Source of the DNA: Zoogloea sp.
Lineage (GTDB): Bacteria; Pseudomonadota; Gammaproteobacteria; Burkholderiales; Rhodocyclaceae
Assembly (NCBI RefSeq): GCF_017302315.1
Contig: NZ_JAFLDT010000008.1
Span: forward strand, 33,419 to 97,418
Direction: 5' to 3'
DNA: 64,000 nucleotides
Shown here: positions 55,141 to 63,921 of the stretch, piece by piece
How the letters are laid out: every line of letters starts with the position of its first letter
Position numbering within the stretch: position 1 is the stretch's first letter
Notes under the pieces: generated by a model
Database searches by the model: none
Told to the model about the DNA's origin: nothing
What the model saw: the letters and a program-made list of their open reading frames with translations, nothing else
Translations under genes and position numbers: made by a program

Positions 55141-56559
55141 TCAAAGCACCTCCGCCGCGTGGTCGGCGAGGCGCGAACGTTCGCCCCGCTGCAAGGTGAT
55201 GTGGCCGGAATGGGGCCAGCCCTTGAAGCGGTCCACCACGTAGGTGAGGCCCGACGAGCCCTCGGTGAGATAAGGGGTGTCGATCTGGGCGATATTGCCC
55301 ATGCACACCACCTTGGTGCCCGGGCCGGCGCGGGTGATCAGCGTTTTCATCTGCTTCGGCGTGAGGTTCTGGGCTTCATCGATGATCAGGAACTTGTTGA
55401 TGAAGGTGCGCCCGCGCATGAAATTGAGGGACTTGATCTTGATACGGCTGCGGATCAGGTCACGGGTGGCGGCGCGACCCCACTCGCCGCCTTCGCCGGT
55501 AGTGCCGTTGAGCACGTCCAGGTTGTCTTCGAGGGCGCCCATCCAGGGGGCCATTTTTTCCTCTTCGGTGCCGGGCAGAAAGCCGATGTCCTCACCCACC
55601 GGCACGGTCACACGGGTCATGATGACTTCCGAGTAGCGTTTGGCTTCGAGCACCTGGGTCAGGCTGGCGGCCAGGGTGAGCAGGGTCTTGCCGGTGCCGG
55701 CCTGCCCAAGCAGGGTGACGAAGTCGATCTCCGGGTTCATCAGGAGATTGAGGGCGAAGTTCTGCTCCCGGTTGCGGGCGGTGATGCCCCACACGTTGTT
55801 CTTCTGGTGGGAATAGTCGATCAGTGTTTCAAGGGTGATGGTCCGGCCGGCCTTCTCCTTCACCCACGCCTGCAGGGGCTGCTCGCCATCCTGGTAGATG
55901 AACTCGTTGATCAGCAGGTCGGCGGTATCCGGGCCTTTGAGACGGTAGTAGGTATGGGTGTCCTGCTTCCAGGATTCGATGTCCTTGCCATTGGCTTCCC
56001 AGAAGGCCGCGTCGATCTCCTTGGTGCCGGTGTAGAGCAGGTCGGTGTCTTCGAGCACCTTGTCGTTGAAGTAATCCTGCGCAGCCAGGCCCAGGGCGCG
56101 GGCCTTGATGCGCATGTTGATGTCCTTCGACACCAGGATGACCGGGCGCTTGCGGTCGAACTTCTCGAACAGGTGCATCACCACCGCCAGGATCTGGTTA
56201 TCGCCCTTGGCGGTGGGCAGGGCAGCCGGTAGCTGCACGTTGATGGCTTCGGTCTGCAGGAACAGGCGGCCGCTGGCGAGCTGGCTGGAGGGACCGACGA
56301 GGCTGATGCCATCGTCGATGCCTTCCGGGCAAGAGCCCACGATCTCGTCCAGGCTGCGGCTGGCCTGACGGGCATTGCGGGCCACTTCCGACATGCCCTT
56401 CTTGTTGGAGTCGAGCTCCTCAAGGGTCATCATCGGCACGAAGATGTCGTGTTCTTCGAAGCGGAAAAGGCTCGTCGGGTCGTGCATCAGCACGTTGGTG
56501 TCGAGGACGAACAGCTTGGTGGAGGCAATCTTGGACTTCGCGGGGCGTCGGGTGGCCAT
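55141..56559 (-). CDS. PhoH-family ATPase with N-terminal PIN domain
   Basis: 472 residues: a PIN nuclease domain (about 14-140; KLFVLDTNVLMHD with the first Asp and TLEELD) followed by the PhoH ATPase with GQAGTGKTLLTLA (Walker A, near 285-292), FLIIDEAQNLTP (Walker B) and GNIAQIDTPYL. This PhoH2-like form is thought to be an RNA helicase/nuclease. Confidence 0.92.
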   Translation of the reverse strand: MATRRPAKSKIASTKLFVLDTNVLMHDPTSLFRFEEHDIFVPMMTLEELDSNKKGMSEVARNARQASRSLDEIVGSCPEGIDDGISLVGPSSQLASGRLFLQTEAINVQLPAALPTAKGDNQILAVVMHLFEKFDRKRPVILVSKDINMRIKARALGLAAQDYFNDKVLEDTDLLYTGTKEIDAAFWEANGKDIESWKQDTHTYYRLKGPDTADLLINEFIYQDGEQPLQAWVKEKAGRTITLETLIDYSHQKNNVWGITARNREQNFALNLLMNPEIDFVTLLGQAGTGKTLLTLAASLTQVLEAKRYSEVIMTRVTVPVGEDIGFLPGTEEEKMAPWMGALEDNLDVLNGTTGEGGEWGRAATRDLIRSRIKIKSLNFMRGRTFINKFLIIDEAQNLTPKQMKTLITRAGPGTKVVCMGNIAQIDTPYLTEGSSGLTYVVDRFKGWPHSGHITLQRGERSRLADHAAEVL

Positions 56560-56595
56560 GGTCGTCGGTTTTCTCGGCTGTCGTGGGAGAGGGCT

Positions 56596-57051
56596 TTACA
56601 GGGTCTTGATGTAATCCAGTACTTCCTGGGCGTGTCCGGGCACCTTCACACCGCGCCACTCACGGCGCAGGACACCCGCCGCGTCGATGACGAAGGTGCT
56701 GCGCTCGATGCCACGTACCTGCTTGCCGTACATGTTCTTCATCTTCATCACGCCGAACAGCGTGCAGGCAGTTTCGTCCGGGTCGGAGACCAGGTCGAAG
56801 GGCAGGGCCTGCTTGGCGCGGAAGTTGTCATGGGACTTGAGGCTGTCCCGGGAGATCCCCAGCACGATGGTGCCGGCGGCGAGGAACTCGGGGTGCAGAT
56901 CGCGGAACTGCTGGCTTTCGGTGGTGCAGCCGGGGGTGCTGTCCTTGGGGTAGAAATACAGCACCACCTTGTGCCCCTGGAGGGCGGAGAGGGTGATCGT
57001 CTGGTTGCTGGTGGCGGGAAGGCTGAAGTCGGGGGCGGCCTGGTCGAGCAT
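56596..57051 (-). CDS. bcp: thioredoxin-dependent peroxiredoxin, Bcp/PrxQ type
   Basis: 151 residues. The peroxidatic cysteine is C42 in STPGCTTESQQF. The resolving cysteine usually five residues later in E. coli Bcp is Gln47 here; the only other cysteine visible is C96 (ETACTLFG). It reduces peroxides. GGAGACACC upstream sets the start at 57051. Related members without the second Cys are known, so activity is expected. Confidence 0.92.
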   Translation of the reverse strand: MLDQAAPDFSLPATSNQTITLSALQGHKVVLYFYPKDSTPGCTTESQQFRDLHPEFLAAGTIVLGISRDSLKSHDNFRAKQALPFDLVSDPDETACTLFGVMKMKNMYGKQVRGIERSTFVIDAAGVLRREWRGVKVPGHAQEVLDYIKTL

Positions 57052-57141
57052 GGTGTCTCCGGAAAAGGTTTCCGGAGACAGCCTAATCCCAAGGCGCGGG
57101 GCTGGCAATCCATCCCGCGGAAGAATGGCCGCCTTGCTTGT

Positions 57142-57519
57142 TTACACTGGGTCGAAGAGCAGCGCGGCGGCCACCGTGCGATGTTCTGCAACGAGGATGT
57201 TGTAAGTGCGGCAGGCCGAGCCCAGGTCCATCACTTCCAGGCCGATGCGGGCGGCCATCAGGCTTTTCATCAGGCTCGGGTGGGGAAAGCGCTGCTTCAC
57301 GCCGGTGCCGAGAATCAGGATCTCGCAGCCCAGCCCGGCCAGGTGCTCGAAGGCGGCCTCGTCGAGGGTCGCGAAGCCGCCCTGGTGCCAGTCGGGCTCG
57401 ATGCGGTTGGGCATCACGATCACGCTGGATTCGTGGCGGGTGGTGCCGACCATCACGTGGGTGGCGTCATAGCGGGCGATGGTGTTGTACTGGTCGCTCT
57501 TGTCGAGGTGGAGTTTCAT
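57142..57519 (-). CDS. Mth938-like domain protein (DUF498)
   Basis: 125 residues of the DUF498/Mth938 fold: SSVIVMPNRIEPDWH, LILGTGVKQRFPHP and CRTYNILVAEHRTVAAALL. Homologues in other organisms include assembly factors, but the bacterial function is not established. An in-frame extension to 57579 lacks the conserved start. It is divergent from alaA. Confidence 0.85.
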   Translation of the reverse strand: MKLHLDKSDQYNTIARYDATHVMVGTTRHESSVIVMPNRIEPDWHQGGFATLDEAAFEHLAGLGCEILILGTGVKQRFPHPSLMKSLMAARIGLEVMDLGSACRTYNILVAEHRTVAAALLFDPV

Positions 57520-57648
57520 GGGCGGATCTCTGTGGTGGCGGGACGCTGATTTGCCCGGTCCGGGTGGCTTGGGTAACATTATAGCTTTGCGTCTTCACGC
57601 ATCTGCCGGTCGAGCGTCTGCCGGCAGCAGGGGGTTGAGGCCCCGACC

Positions 57649-58959
57649 ATGAGCCGTCACGCCAAACTGCGCGTTGTTTCGAAGCCCGCCGCCGAGAAGC
57701 CCGCACCCACCCGCAAGGAAACGGAAAGCACCGTGGAACCCATTCGCAAGTCCGACAAGCTCGCCAACGTCTGTTACGACATCCGTGGCCCCGTGCTGCA
57801 AAAGGCGAAGCAGATGGAGGACGAGGGCCACAAGATCATCAAGCTGAACATCGGCAACCTGGCCGCCTTCGGTTTTGATTCGCCCGAAGAAATCCAGCTC
57901 GACATGATCCGCAATCTGCCCAATGCGGCCGGCTACTCGGACTCCAAGGGTATCTTCGCGGCCCGCAAGGCGATCATGCATTACACCCAGCAGAAGCACA
58001 TCAAGGGTGTGACGCTGGAGGACATCTACGTGGGCAATGGCGTCTCCGAGCTGATCGTGATGGCCATGAACGCGCTGCTCAACACCGGCGACGAAGTGCT
58101 GGTGCCGGCGCCCGACTACCCGTTGTGGACCGCTGCGGTGAGCCTGTCCGGTGGCACCCCGCGCCACTACATCTGCGATGAAGCCAACGAGTGGCTGCCC
58201 GACCTGGACGACATCCGCGCCAAGATCACGCCGAAGACCCGCGCCATCGTCATCATCAACCCCAACAACCCCACCGGCGCCCTGTACCCGGACGAAACCC
58301 TCAAGGCCATCGTCCAGATCGCCCGCGAGCACGGCCTGATCATCTACGCCGACGAGGTCTACGACAAGGTGCTCTACGACGGCGTCGTGCACACCTCCAT
58401 CGGCTCCCTGTCGGAGGATGTCCTCACCATCACCTTCAACGGCCTGTCCAAGAACTACCGCTCCTGCGGCTACCGGGCTGGCTGGATGGTGGTATCCGGC
58501 GACAAGCGCCCGGCAGTGGACTACATCGAAGGTCTCAACATGCTGGCCTCCATGCGCCTGTGCGCCAACGTGCCGGGCCAGTACGCCATCCAGACCGCCC
58601 TGGGTGGCTACCAGAGCATCGACGATCTGGTGGCCCCGGGCGGGCGCATGCGCCGTCAGCGCGACTTGGCCTATGAGCTGATCAACGCCATCCCCGGCGT
58701 CAGTTGCGTCAAACCCAAGGCCACCCTGTACATGTTCCCGCGGCTTGACCCCAAGGTCTATCCCATCGAGGACGACCAGCAGTTCATCGCCGAACTCCTC
58801 GAAGAGGAACGGGTGTTGCTGGTACAGGGCACGGGTTTCAACTGGCCCAGCCCCGATCACTTCCGCCTGGTCTTCCTGCCCCATGAGGACGACCTGCGTG
58901 ACGCCATCGGTCGCGTTGCCCGCTTCCTGGCCAATTACCGCAAGCGCCACGGTACCTGA
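57649..58959 (+). CDS. alaA: pyruvate-alanine aminotransferase AlaA-like
   Basis: A class I PLP aminotransferase; the core is very close to E. coli AlaA (KLANVCYDIRGPVL, APDYPLWTAAVSLS, INPNNPTGALYP), with PLP lysine K268 in NGLSKNYRS. The reading from 57649 gives 436 residues, including about 30 low-complexity residues absent from E. coli AlaA; an in-frame GTG at 57733 gives the usual N-terminus. One family position differs: NIGNLAAFGF where E. coli has NIGNPAPFGF. It lies upstream of hom, with a terminator between. Confidence 0.92.
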   Translation: MSRHAKLRVVSKPAAEKPAPTRKETESTVEPIRKSDKLANVCYDIRGPVLQKAKQMEDEGHKIIKLNIGNLAAFGFDSPEEIQLDMIRNLPNAAGYSDSKGIFAARKAIMHYTQQKHIKGVTLEDIYVGNGVSELIVMAMNALLNTGDEVLVPAPDYPLWTAAVSLSGGTPRHYICDEANEWLPDLDDIRAKITPKTRAIVIINPNNPTGALYPDETLKAIVQIAREHGLIIYADEVYDKVLYDGVVHTSIGSLSEDVLTITFNGLSKNYRSCGYRAGWMVVSGDKRPAVDYIEGLNMLASMRLCANVPGQYAIQTALGGYQSIDDLVAPGGRMRRQRDLAYELINAIPGVSCVKPKATLYMFPRLDPKVYPIEDDQQFIAELLEEERVLLVQGTGFNWPSPDHFRLVFLPHEDDLRDAIGRVARFLANYRKRHGT

Positions 58960-58967
58960 GCACACCC

Positions 58968-58992
58968 GGGCGCGACCTTTGTCGCGCCCTTT
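58968..58992 (+). terminator. intrinsic terminator between alaA and hom
   Basis: Stem GGGCGCGAC/GTCGCGCCC with a 4-base loop, followed by TTT and a second T4 a few bases on. Confidence 0.7.
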
Positions 58993-59043
58993 CCATTTTC
59001 AACACCGAAACTCTCACCTGAACCTCTCACTTCCCAAAAGACC

Positions 59044-60351
59044 ATGAAACCCATCAATGTTGGCCTCCTGGGCATCGGCACCGTCGGCGGTGGCACCTTT
59101 ACCGTTCTCAAGCGCAACGAAGAAGAAATCACCCGCCGTGCCGGCCGGCCGATCCGCATCACCGCGGTGGCCGACAAGAACCTGGAACTGGCGAAGAGCG
59201 TAGCCGGCAGTGGCGTGCGCCTGACCGACGACGCCTTCTCGGTGGTGACCGACCCCGAGATCGACATCGTCGTCGAGCTGATCGGCGGCTATGGCGTGGC
59301 CAAGGAGCTGGTGCTCAAGGCCATCGAGAATGGCAAGCACGTGGTCACGGCCAACAAGGCCCTGCTCGCCGTGCATGGCAACGAGATCTTCGCCGCTGCC
59401 CAGAAGAAGGGCGTCATGGTGGCCTTCGAGGCCGCCGTGGCCGGTGGCATCCCCATCATCAAGGCCCTGCGTGAAGGCCTCTCCGCCAACCGCATTCAGT
59501 GGATCGCCGGCATCATCAACGGCACTACCAACTTCATCCTGTCCGAGATGCGCGACAAGGGCCTGCCCTTTGCCGACGTACTCAAGGAAGCCCAGCGCCT
59601 CGGCTACGCTGAAGCCGACCCGACCTTCGACATCGAAGGCGTGGACGCCGCCCACAAGGCCACCCTGATGGCCTCCATCGCCTTCGGTGTGCCGGTGCAG
59701 TTCGACAAGGCCTACGTGGAAGGCATCACCAAGCTCGAAGCCGCCGACATCAAGTACGCCGAGCAGTTGGGCTACCGCATCAAGCTGCTGGGCATCGCCC
59801 GCCGCCGTCCGCAGGGCATCGAGCTGCGCGTGCATCCCACCCTGATCCCCGAGAAGCGCCTCATCGCCAACGTGGAAGGTGCCATGAACGCCGTGCTGGT
59901 GCAGGGCGACGCCGTGGGCGCCACCCTCTACTACGGCAAGGGTGCCGGCGCCGAGCCGACCGCCTCCGCCGTGATCGCCGACCTGGTGGACGTGACCCGT
60001 CTGCACACCGCCGATCCGGAACACCGCGTGCCCCATCTGGCCTTCCAGCCCGACCAGATCACCGACGTGCCGGTGCTGCCCATCGAAGAGGTGGAGACCA
60101 GCTACTACCTGCGCCTGCGTGTGCTCGACAAGCCGGGCGTGCTGGCCGACGTGACCCGCATCCTGGCCGACCAGTCCATCTCCATCGACGCCATGCTGCA
60201 GCGTGAGCCGGAAGAGGGCGAGTCCCAGACCGACATCATCATCCTCACCCACCTGACCATCGAGAAGAACGTGGACACGGCCATCGCCAAGATCGAGAGC
60301 CTCGACTCGGTGACCCGCCCGGTGATCCGGCTGCGTCTGGAAAACCTGTAA
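59044..60351 (+). CDS. hom: homoserine dehydrogenase
   Basis: 435 residues: NAD(P)-binding domain with GLLGIGTVGGGTF, catalytic domain with ANKALLAVHG, AVAGGIPIIKALREGL and GIINGTTNFIL, and a C-terminal ACT domain (about 355-435, starting YYLRLRVLDKPGVLADV) for threonine feedback. It reduces aspartate semialdehyde to homoserine. Ends at a strong terminator; thrC lies 1.9 kb on. Confidence 0.97.
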   Translation: MKPINVGLLGIGTVGGGTFTVLKRNEEEITRRAGRPIRITAVADKNLELAKSVAGSGVRLTDDAFSVVTDPEIDIVVELIGGYGVAKELVLKAIENGKHVVTANKALLAVHGNEIFAAAQKKGVMVAFEAAVAGGIPIIKALREGLSANRIQWIAGIINGTTNFILSEMRDKGLPFADVLKEAQRLGYAEADPTFDIEGVDAAHKATLMASIAFGVPVQFDKAYVEGITKLEAADIKYAEQLGYRIKLLGIARRRPQGIELRVHPTLIPEKRLIANVEGAMNAVLVQGDAVGATLYYGKGAGAEPTASAVIADLVDVTRLHTADPEHRVPHLAFQPDQITDVPVLPIEEVETSYYLRLRVLDKPGVLADVTRILADQSISIDAMLQREPEEGESQTDIIILTHLTIEKNVDTAIAKIESLDSVTRPVIRLRLENL

Positions 60352-60376
60352 TTCCCGGGTTTTCAGCGTTTGCCAG

Positions 60377-60401
60377 AGCCGCCTTCGGGCGGCTTTTTTT
60401 T
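60377..60401 (+). terminator. intrinsic terminator after hom
   Basis: GCCGCC-TTCG-GGCGGC followed by eight T. Confidence 0.95.
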
Positions 60402-60422
60402 GCCTTCGTTGTGGGCGAAAAC

Positions 60423-60436
60423 CCGATCCAGATCAA
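60423..60436 (+). promoter_or_regulatory. FNR/Anr-like box upstream of the DUF2249 gene
   Basis: CCGAT-CCAG-ATCAA matches TTGAT-N4-ATCAA at 8 of 10 positions, 79 bases before the next ATG. It would place the DUF2249 gene under oxygen or NO control. Weak evidence on its own. Confidence 0.35.
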
Positions 60437-60514
60437 GGAAAGGCCCAGGGCGACACGGCACACTGACGATACCCGACAAATTCAGTCGGACTTTCTCGAG
60501 CCCCAGGAGCCGTC

Positions 60515-60781
60515 ATGCAAACCATCCACGTCTGCAACCACACCACCCCCGAAGCCATCTACCCCTTTGACGCTCGTGGCATTGCCAAGCGCTTCCGCCA
60601 CGCCGCCATCTTTGGTGCGCTGGATGCCCTGGTGCCGGGCGAGGTGATGCAGTTCTGCAACGACCACGACCCGCTGCCGCTGCTGGGGCAACTGCAGCAG
60701 CGTTATGGCGACAAGCTCGCCATCACCTATCGCCAGCGCGAGCCGGGCGCCATCGTCATCGACTTTGCCCGGGTCGGCTGA
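60515..60781 (+). CDS. DUF2249 domain protein
   Basis: 88 residues. TPEAIYPFDARGIAKRFRHAAIFGALDAL and REPGAIVIDFARVG (read in parts) match the DUF2249 pattern, a small TusA-like fold. DUF2249 genes often sit near denitrification or NO-detoxification genes. It is followed on the same strand by a membrane protein and is inserted between hom and thrC. Confidence 0.8.
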   Translation: MQTIHVCNHTTPEAIYPFDARGIAKRFRHAAIFGALDALVPGEVMQFCNDHDPLPLLGQLQQRYGDKLAITYRQREPGAIVIDFARVG

Positions 60782-61015
60782 AGCGGCCTAGAGGCGGGCG
60801 TTGCGCACGTAGGCCCGCGCCTCGTGCCGGAACAGCAACGCCGTGATGGGGGGCGGCTGATCACACTGGTCAGTCGCCCCTGCCCGTTTGCCCTCCGAAG
60901 GGTGTCCGCCGTGCGAAGGCCGATCCGCAACCGGTACGCGGGCCGCAGCCGGGACGGCGCGGGTGGGGTAAGGTCTACCCGCAGGCGGCGGGGGGCGAGG
61001 GCGCATCCGGGGTGG

Positions 61016-62197
61016 ATGGTTTCCTGTCCCCTGATCCGTTTCTTCCCGGCGGGACAGAACGAAAGGACGAGGGCCGTGTTGATCTATCTGGGGTGTTGCG
61101 CCGTGCTGGCCTTTGCACTGGCGATCGCGCTGGCCCTGCAGGGTGTTGCGCCGGCTGCGGCGGCCCACGCGGCCTTTGCTGTCGGGGCCATGCCGCTGGT
61201 GTTTGCGGCGATGGGGCATTTTGTGCCGGTGCTGACCCGCAGTGGCGGGGCCGTCGGCGTGGTGCGCCGGATTCCCCTGGTGATGCAATGGGTCGGCCTG
61301 CTGGCCCTGGGCGCCCTGGGCGGGTGGTTACCGGGCTGGGTGCTGCACGGGGCACTGAGCATGGGCCTGGTGGCGACCGTGGTCTTCCTGGTCTGGGTGC
61401 TGGGCAAGGGGCGGCGTGCCCTGGGCAGGCCGCACCCGGGGCTGGCCTGGTATGTCGCCGCCCTCGGCTGCCTGATCCTGGCCCTGCTCGTCATTGGGGC
61501 CGGGCTGGTGTGGCCGCCTGCCTACCCCCTGGCCCGGCTGGCGCATCTGCACCTGAACACCCTCGGTTTCATCGGTCTGAGCGCCATCGGCACTTTGCAT
61601 GTGCTGATGCCTACCGCCCTCGGTCGGCCCGATTCCCTGGCGGCCGCGCGGCTGACTCGCCAACTGCCGTGGACGCTGGCCGGCATCGCCACTGCGTCCG
61701 TGGCGGGGGGCCTGCCCTGGCTTGGGCCGGTGGCGGCGGTCCTGGTGGGCGGTGTGGTGGTGGCAACGCTGGTCGGGTGGTGGAGGGCCCACGGTTGGGC
61801 ACGTCTGTCCGGCGATGGTGCGACGGCCTCCCTGCTGGTGGCCAGCGTTGGCTTGGTCGTTCTCTGTGGGGCCGGTGCCCTCCACGGGCTCGCGCTCATG
61901 CCCGGCCGGCCGGCCGTGGCCGGCTTCTTCGCCGGCTTCCTGCTGCCCCTGGTGACCGGGGCGCTGTCCCAGCTCTTGCCCGTGTGGCGTCATCCCGGCC
62001 CGGTCACGCCGGCCCGCACCCGGCTGCGCGAAATTCTGACGCGCCAGGGGCGTATCCGGGCGCTGCTCTTTCTGCTTGCCGGGCCGCTCCTGCTGGCGGG
62101 GCAGGCCTCCGGTGTGGCCCTGGCCGCGCTCGGCGTGGCCCTGTTTGCCCTGCCCTTGTTGCGCGGGCTGGCTGCGCGGCCTTCCCGCAGCGTGTGA
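61016..62197 (+). CDS. polytopic membrane protein of unknown function
   Basis: About 393 residues with roughly eleven to twelve hydrophobic helices. Histidines lie in AMGHFVPVLTR, LAHLHLNTLGFIG and LHVLMPTALGR, a pattern reminiscent of NnrS and heme-copper-oxidase-like membrane proteins, but I cannot assign it. The gene start is uncertain: ATG 61016 is preferred because the 64 residues before it in frame are Arg-rich and unlike a membrane protein. It follows the DUF2249 gene by 234 bases and may share its control (inference). Confidence 0.75.
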   Translation: MVSCPLIRFFPAGQNERTRAVLIYLGCCAVLAFALAIALALQGVAPAAAAHAAFAVGAMPLVFAAMGHFVPVLTRSGGAVGVVRRIPLVMQWVGLLALGALGGWLPGWVLHGALSMGLVATVVFLVWVLGKGRRALGRPHPGLAWYVAALGCLILALLVIGAGLVWPPAYPLARLAHLHLNTLGFIGLSAIGTLHVLMPTALGRPDSLAAARLTRQLPWTLAGIATASVAGGLPWLGPVAAVLVGGVVVATLVGWWRAHGWARLSGDGATASLLVASVGLVVLCGAGALHGLALMPGRPAVAGFFAGFLLPLVTGALSQLLPVWRHPGPVTPARTRLREILTRQGRIRALLFLLAGPLLLAGQASGVALAALGVALFALPLLRGLAARPSRSV

Positions 62198-62278
62198 AGG
62201 CCCAAGCGACCCGGTCGCCAAGGGCCGCGCTGCCTGTGCTATCTTCCAAGGCCTTCCGTTTTCAACTCGGCGAGAACC

Positions 62279-63718
62279 ATGCGCTACATCTCCACCCGCG
62301 GCCAGTCTGCCCCCCAATCCTTCTGTGACATCCTCCTTGGCGGTCTGGCGCCGGATGGCGGCCTGTATCTGCCGGAGCGCTACCCGCAGATCAGCCGCGC
62401 CGAGCTGGACGCCTGGCGCACCCTGTCCTACGCCGAGCTGGCCTTCGCCATCCTGTCGAAGTTCATCGATGACATCCCCGCCGCCGACCTGAAGGCCATC
62501 TGCGACAAGACCTACACCGTCGAGGTGTACGGCTACGTGCGTGATGGGGCCAGGGCGGCCGAGATCACCCCGGTGCACTGGCTGGAGCCGGGCCGGCTTG
62601 GCCTGCTGGAACTGTCCAACGGCCCGACCCTGGCCTTCAAGGATATGGCCATGCAGCTACTGGGCAACCTGTTCGAGTACGTGCTCGACAAGCGCGGTGA
62701 GCAGATCAACATCCTCGGCGCCACCTCCGGCGACACCGGCTCGGCGGCCGAATACGCCATGCGCGGCAAGCACGGCGTGCGCGTCTTCATGCTCTCGCCC
62801 CATGGCCGCATGAGCGCTTTCCAGCGCGCCCAGATGTATTCCCTGCAGGACGACAACATCTACAACATCGCCGTGCGCGGCATGTTCGACGACGCCCAGG
62901 ATGTGGTCAAGGCGGTCTCCAACGACCACGCCTACAAGGCCAAGTACAAGATCGGTGCCGTCAATTCCATCAACTGGGGCCGGGTGGCCGCCCAGGTGGT
63001 GTACTACTTCAAGGGCTATTTTGCCGGCACCGGCAGCAACGACGAGACGCTGGACTTCGTGGTGCCGTCGGGCAACTTCGGCAATATCTGCGCCGGCCAC
63101 ATCGCCCGCCAGATGGGCCTGCCGGTGGGCCGCCTGATCCTCGCCACCAACGAGAACGACGTGCTGGACGAATTCTTCCGTACCGGCGTTTATCGCCCCC
63201 GCAACACCGCCGAGACGCACGCCACCTCCAGCCCGTCCATGGACATCTCCAAGGCCTCCAACTTTGAGCGCTTCGTGTTCGACCTGGTGGGCCGTGACGG
63301 CGCCAAGGTGCGTGAGCTGTGGAGCAAGGTGGACGCGGGCGGCGCCTTCGACCTGTCCGGCTCTGCCGAATTCGCAGGCATCGGCCAGTACGGCTTCACC
63401 TCCGGCAGCAGCAACCACGCCGACCGTCTTGCCACCATCCGCCGGGCCGACAAGGACTACGCCACGGTTGTCGACACCCACACGGCCGATGGCCTCAAGG
63501 TGGCCCTGGAGCTGCGTGATCCGGCCGTGGCCACCCTGGTGCTGGAAACCGCTCAGCCGGCCAAGTTCGAGGACACCATCGTCGAGGCCCTGGGCCGCAA
63601 GCCGGCGCGCCCGGCGGGCCTGGAGAACATTGAGGCCCTGCCCCAGCGCGTCGAGGTAATGGATGTGGACGCCGAAGCCATCAAGGCCCTGATCGCCCGA
63701 GTGGTCGATGCCGGCTGA
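62279..63718 (+). CDS. thrC: threonine synthase
   Basis: 479 residues, the long ThrC type. MRYISTRGQSAPQSF at the start, PLP lysine K121 in LAFKDMAMQLL, GATSGDTGSAAEYAM and VPSGNFGNICAGHIA are diagnostic. It converts O-phosphohomoserine to threonine. Separated from hom by the DUF2249/membrane protein pair. Confidence 0.97.
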   Translation: MRYISTRGQSAPQSFCDILLGGLAPDGGLYLPERYPQISRAELDAWRTLSYAELAFAILSKFIDDIPAADLKAICDKTYTVEVYGYVRDGARAAEITPVHWLEPGRLGLLELSNGPTLAFKDMAMQLLGNLFEYVLDKRGEQINILGATSGDTGSAAEYAMRGKHGVRVFMLSPHGRMSAFQRAQMYSLQDDNIYNIAVRGMFDDAQDVVKAVSNDHAYKAKYKIGAVNSINWGRVAAQVVYYFKGYFAGTGSNDETLDFVVPSGNFGNICAGHIARQMGLPVGRLILATNENDVLDEFFRTGVYRPRNTAETHATSSPSMDISKASNFERFVFDLVGRDGAKVRELWSKVDAGGAFDLSGSAEFAGIGQYGFTSGSSNHADRLATIRRADKDYATVVDTHTADGLKVALELRDPAVATLVLETAQPAKFEDTIVEALGRKPARPAGLENIEALPQRVEVMDVDAEAIKALIARVVDAG

Positions 63719-63740
63719 TGCCTGAGCGCCCGCGCCCATG

Positions 63741-63774
63741 AAAAATGGCCCCGGACATCCGGGGCCATTTTTTT
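63741..63774 (+). terminator. intrinsic terminator after thrC
   Basis: Long stem AAAATGGCCCCGG/CCGGGGCCATTTT with a 4-base loop, then a T-run. Nothing coding is supported from here to the window end. Confidence 0.95.
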
Positions 63775-63789
63775 GGTCTGTGGGGTCGG

Positions 63790-63854
63790 ATTCATTCGAC
63801 CGCGGACTTTAAGCATCGGCTTGCCGCTCATCGGCGGGAGGGGATCGAATGAAT
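63790..63854. repeat. 10-bp inverted repeat flanking 45 bases
   Basis: ATTCATTCGA (63790-63799) and TCGAATGAAT (63845-63854) are exact inverted copies. It may be the edge of a dispersed element together with the sequence that follows. Confidence 0.5.
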
Positions 63855-63921
63855 TGGCTATGTTCGCGTTAAGTGTGGAAAGCGCTTTCGCTTCGACAGG
63901 TAAGGCTTGAGCTCTTGCTTA

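Noticed and set aside
60788-61288. Minus-strand open frame ending FRHEARAYVRNARL
   Set aside because: The C-terminus looks protein-like, but the rest is Pro/Arg/His-rich shadow sequence; no domain and no start signal.
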